A stretch of DNA of 21,642 bases, taken from assembly GCA_035310125.1 (NCBI GenBank), contig DATGEP010000146.1:1-21642 (forward strand), read 5' to 3'. The notes under the pieces are model-generated. The model was not told where the DNA came from and did no database searches. It saw nothing but the letters and a program-made list of their open reading frames with translations. Positions 21,527-21,642 of this stretch are shown one piece after another (within the stretch, counting starts at the first letter, position 1; each line of letters starts with the position of its first letter). A program made the translations under genes and the position numbers. Source of the DNA: DATGEP01 sp035310125 (GTDB taxonomy: Bacteria; Chloroflexota; Ktedonobacteria; Ktedonobacterales; JADMIN01).

Positions 21527-21553
21527 AGCGGGCGCGGCAGGCAGCGCCCCTAC
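21527..21553 (-). repeat. GTAGGRGCG-family hairpin repeat, copy B
   Basis: Nearly identical to copy A; on the - strand GTAGGGGCGCTGCCTGCC then GCGCCCGCT, where GGGCGC and GCGCCC form the stem. Ends match copies at 992-1016 and 5335-5360. The - strand stop TAG at 21550-21552 lies at its edge. Confidence 0.7.
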
Positions 21554-21642
21554 ATCATAGCGCAACGGGCAATGAGCATCAGGCGCTCCGCGTCGCGGTC
21601 GGCCAGTTGCGTATAGCCAGAATTGGCCCCTTGCCCGATAGC
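21550..21642 (-). CDS. Possible C-terminal end of a gene running off the window
   Basis: A - strand frame is open from the window end to a TAG at 21550 and encodes AIGQGANSGYTQLADRDAER then LMLIARCAMM. The composition is protein-like, but 30 residues are too few to assign a family, and the repeat begins at its stop codon. Treat as a weak, partial candidate. Confidence 0.3.
   Translation of the reverse strand, partial: AIGQGANSGYTQLADRDAERLMLIARCAMM

Overview
The window reads as a piece of bacterial chromosome with high G+C and densely packed genes on both strands. Start codons are mixed (ATG, GTG, TTG), most with clear purine-rich ribosome binding sites. The gene families fit a Chloroflexota, perhaps Ktedonobacteria-like, or related soil 'Terrabacteria' genome: a MEDS sensory domain, PRC-barrel and Nramp-like domains, a small GlsB/YeaQ membrane protein, DUF-type membrane proteins with Pro/Ala tails, and many dispersed hairpin repeats. 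This placement is an inference from gene content; no rRNA or other marker is present. I see no tRNA, rRNA, CRISPR array, transposase or phage gene.

Left part (1-5200, all + strand): the 3' end of a ParA-type ATPase overlaps a disordered protein that ends in a SAP-like helical domain and may be its partner. Then come a small GlsB/YeaQ-type membrane protein, a terminator-like hairpin, and a divergent Nramp-family transporter with an N-terminal PRC-barrel-like domain. A decayed MEDS/receiver signalling gene and a small Pro-rich membrane protein follow.

Middle (5200-12720): a repeat cluster, a SAM methyltransferase convergent with a GH16/concanavalin-fold protein (stops overlap), a divergent promoter region, and the arginine biosynthesis pair argJ-argD. 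A 317-bp gap holds two repeat elements. It is followed by a 12-TPR protein and a zinc-ribbon membrane protein.

Right part (12720-21642): a single-domain response regulator (-), a gap with a LexA-like palindrome, and an ABC-2 exporter pair (+). A likely three-gene - strand operon follows: transglutaminase-like protein, membrane protein with two FHA domains, and an O6-alkylguanine-DNA alkyltransferase carrying an Ada-type metal-binding domain at its C-terminus. After that come a perfect 17-bp-stem hairpin, a small membrane/coiled-coil protein, a hairpin-rich gap, a cog0402 amidohydrolase and a repeat pair at the window end.

No single system dominates the window. The least ordinary items are the inverted AGT-Ada domain order with one missing zinc-ligand cysteine, the PRC-Nramp fusion with altered metal-site motifs, the ParA/SAP-like pair, and a family of GTAGGRGCG...CGCCCG hairpin repeats, one copy of which lies inside a reading frame.
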